A stretch of 64,000 nt of DNA from positions 138,356-202,355 of the forward strand of contig JAWAHN010000002.1 of assembly GCA_038889235.1 (NCBI GenBank). The letters run 5' to 3'. Position numbers and translations under genes: made by a program. Below, piece by piece: positions 63,344-64,000 of this stretch (position 1 is the first letter of the stretch; each line of letters begins with the position of its first letter). Origin of the DNA: Candidatus Jordarchaeales archaeon (GTDB lineage Archaea > Asgardarchaeota > Jordiarchaeia > Jordiarchaeales > Freyrarchaeaceae). The notes under the pieces were generated by a model, which searched no databases, was not told the origin of the DNA, and saw nothing but the letters and a program-made list of their open reading frames with translations.

Positions 63344-63401
63344 TTACACTTATATCCACCAGCCAAACGCAGAAGTTCCAACAGTCAGTGGGGGAAGTAA
63401 A

Positions 63402-63677
63402 ATGTCAGACGAAAACAGCGTGTACATCGGAAACAAGCCCGTAATGAACTACGTGTTGGCATGCATAACTTTGTTCCACAACGGGAAAAACGAGGTTGTC
63501 ATAAAAGCTAGAGGGAGATCAATTAGTAGAGCAGTGGACGTAGCGGAAATTGTGAGAAACAGATTTATGACAAACGTCTACCCCAAAGAAATCAGAATAG
63601 GCACTGAAACACTGAGCACAGAGTCCGGCAATCCAGTCAACGTTTCAACAATTGAAATAGTGCTTGCCAAGAAGTAA
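63402..63677 (+). CDS. albA: Alba DNA/RNA-binding protein
   Basis: A 91-residue chromatin protein. [19 protein letters not shown], the basic [19 protein letters not shown] and RNRFMTNV are the Alba signature, with the regulated lysine in the KPV position. ATG 63402 follows GGGGGAAG; a longer frame from 63063 is rejected because its extension has no protein character. Confidence 0.95.
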   Translation: MSDENSVYIGNKPVMNYVLACITLFHNGKNEVVIKARGRSISRAVDVAEIVRNRFMTNVYPKEIRIGTETLSTESGNPVNVSTIEIVLAKK

Positions 63678-63838
63678 GCAGCCCATTCCCTGTCAGCTTT
63701 TTAAAGCATCTTATTTTAACTTCCTTTTTTATTTGGAAACAGAAACACATTCATCTATATATCATCTTCTTTTTTCAGTAAAACCTTCATTAAGGATAAG
63801 TAGGCTTATTTTATAGAATGATTGCTTGGTGATAGAGG

Positions 63839-64000
63839 TTGAGCGTTCACCCGTGTGAATACAGGTACTATACGCCTGAAATGAAAAGGATTTTCACAGA
63901 AGAGAGTAGGCTTCAAAAGTGGTTAGACGTTGAGGCTGCGCTTGCAAGGGCTCATGCTAGGCTGGGAAAAATACCGGTGGAAGCTGCTGAGGAGATTTCC
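63839..64000 (+). CDS. purB: Adenylosuccinate lyase, 5' part, cut by the window end
   Basis: The 54 codons present read SVHPCEYRYYTPEMKRIF, then LQKWLDVEAALARAHARLG, which is the PurB N-terminus. The enzyme acts in purine synthesis. TTG 63839 has GGTGA 6 nt upstream, and an ATTTTATAG TATA-like element lies just before that. The rest is outside the window. Confidence 0.9.
   Translation, partial: MSVHPCEYRYYTPEMKRIFTEESRLQKWLDVEAALARAHARLGKIPVEAAEEIS

Noticed and set aside
63063-63401. N-terminal extension of Alba
   Set aside because: The extension lacks protein character, and a Shine-Dalgarno and TATA box fit ATG 63402.

Overview
This 64 kb window is archaeal chromosome, densely packed and almost entirely core or metabolic. 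Archaeal markers include two-subunit 3-isopropylmalate dehydratase, archaeal-type S-adenosylmethionine synthetase, NurA/HerA, RIO2, an Sm-like protein, a TFB-type factor, Alba, geranylgeranylglyceryl-phosphate synthase, the archaeal pantoate-kinase route to coenzyme A, CofG/CofH (F420), and TATA-like boxes near the starts. An eL13-type ribosomal protein, a tRNA whose sequence implies two introns, and a Ras-like GTPase point to the TACK/Thermoproteota side (Bathyarchaeia- or Thermoproteia-like) rather than a classical euryarchaeon. Genus cannot be fixed from sequence alone. Many starts are TTG or GTG, chosen here by a well placed purine-rich Shine-Dalgarno.

Layout. 0-5 kb: RNase HII, a COG1395-type regulator, a stand-alone RAM-domain protein, a GH35 glycosidase and eL13 fused to a helix-hairpin-helix domain. 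5-9 kb: an HdrD/GlpC-like Fe-S protein, then leuC-leuD-leuB. leuD is interrupted by a 29-nt insertion with a perfect hairpin, flanked by direct repeats. 9-10 kb: a gene-poor stretch with a frameshifted small gene and a G-poor segment, then tRNA-Gly(UCC). 10-15 kb: SAM synthetase and an ABC-2 exporter operon with two membrane-anchored ectodomain proteins. 15-24 kb: nurA-herA, an ArsR regulator, RIO2, a DUF460 nuclease-like protein, Sm, thiC, an alkaline-phosphatase-fold protein and an ArsA/Get3 ATPase.

24.6-32.9 kb is a minus-strand operon for glycerol catabolism: glycerol kinase, GlpA, GlpB, an HdrD/GlpC-like Fe-S protein, a GlcD-like FAD oxidase and a second HdrD-like protein. 33-35 kb holds an M42 aminopeptidase and the Ras-like GTPase. 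35-41.5 kb carries coenzyme A synthesis: a MfnA/aspartate decarboxylase, ketopantoate reductase, phosphopantothenate synthetase, pantoate kinase and CoaBC, with a divergent TFB between. 41.5-47 kb is mostly poorly characterised (LplB-like protein, an M23-like protein, a methyltransferase, a polytopic membrane protein, coiled-coil proteins). 47-52 kb has pyrF, a hydrogenase-maturation-type protease, pdxT-pdxS and an FadH-like flavoenzyme. 52-61 kb has inositol-phosphate synthase, an ATP-grasp ligase, a metallo-beta-lactamase, an Lrp regulator, GGGP synthase, pheA, cofG and cofH. The end has a large coiled-coil protein with a longin-like N-terminus, Alba, and the start of purB.

The strongest oddity is leuD. 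Removing exactly 29 nt restores the conserved small-subunit motif. The insertion starts with a GGA codon and a nearby in-frame TAG, carries a 9-bp perfect hairpin, and ends at a matching GGA. This resembles a translational-bypass element and does not fit a canonical bulge-helix-bulge intron. No CRISPR array, insertion sequence, rRNA or phage region was seen.
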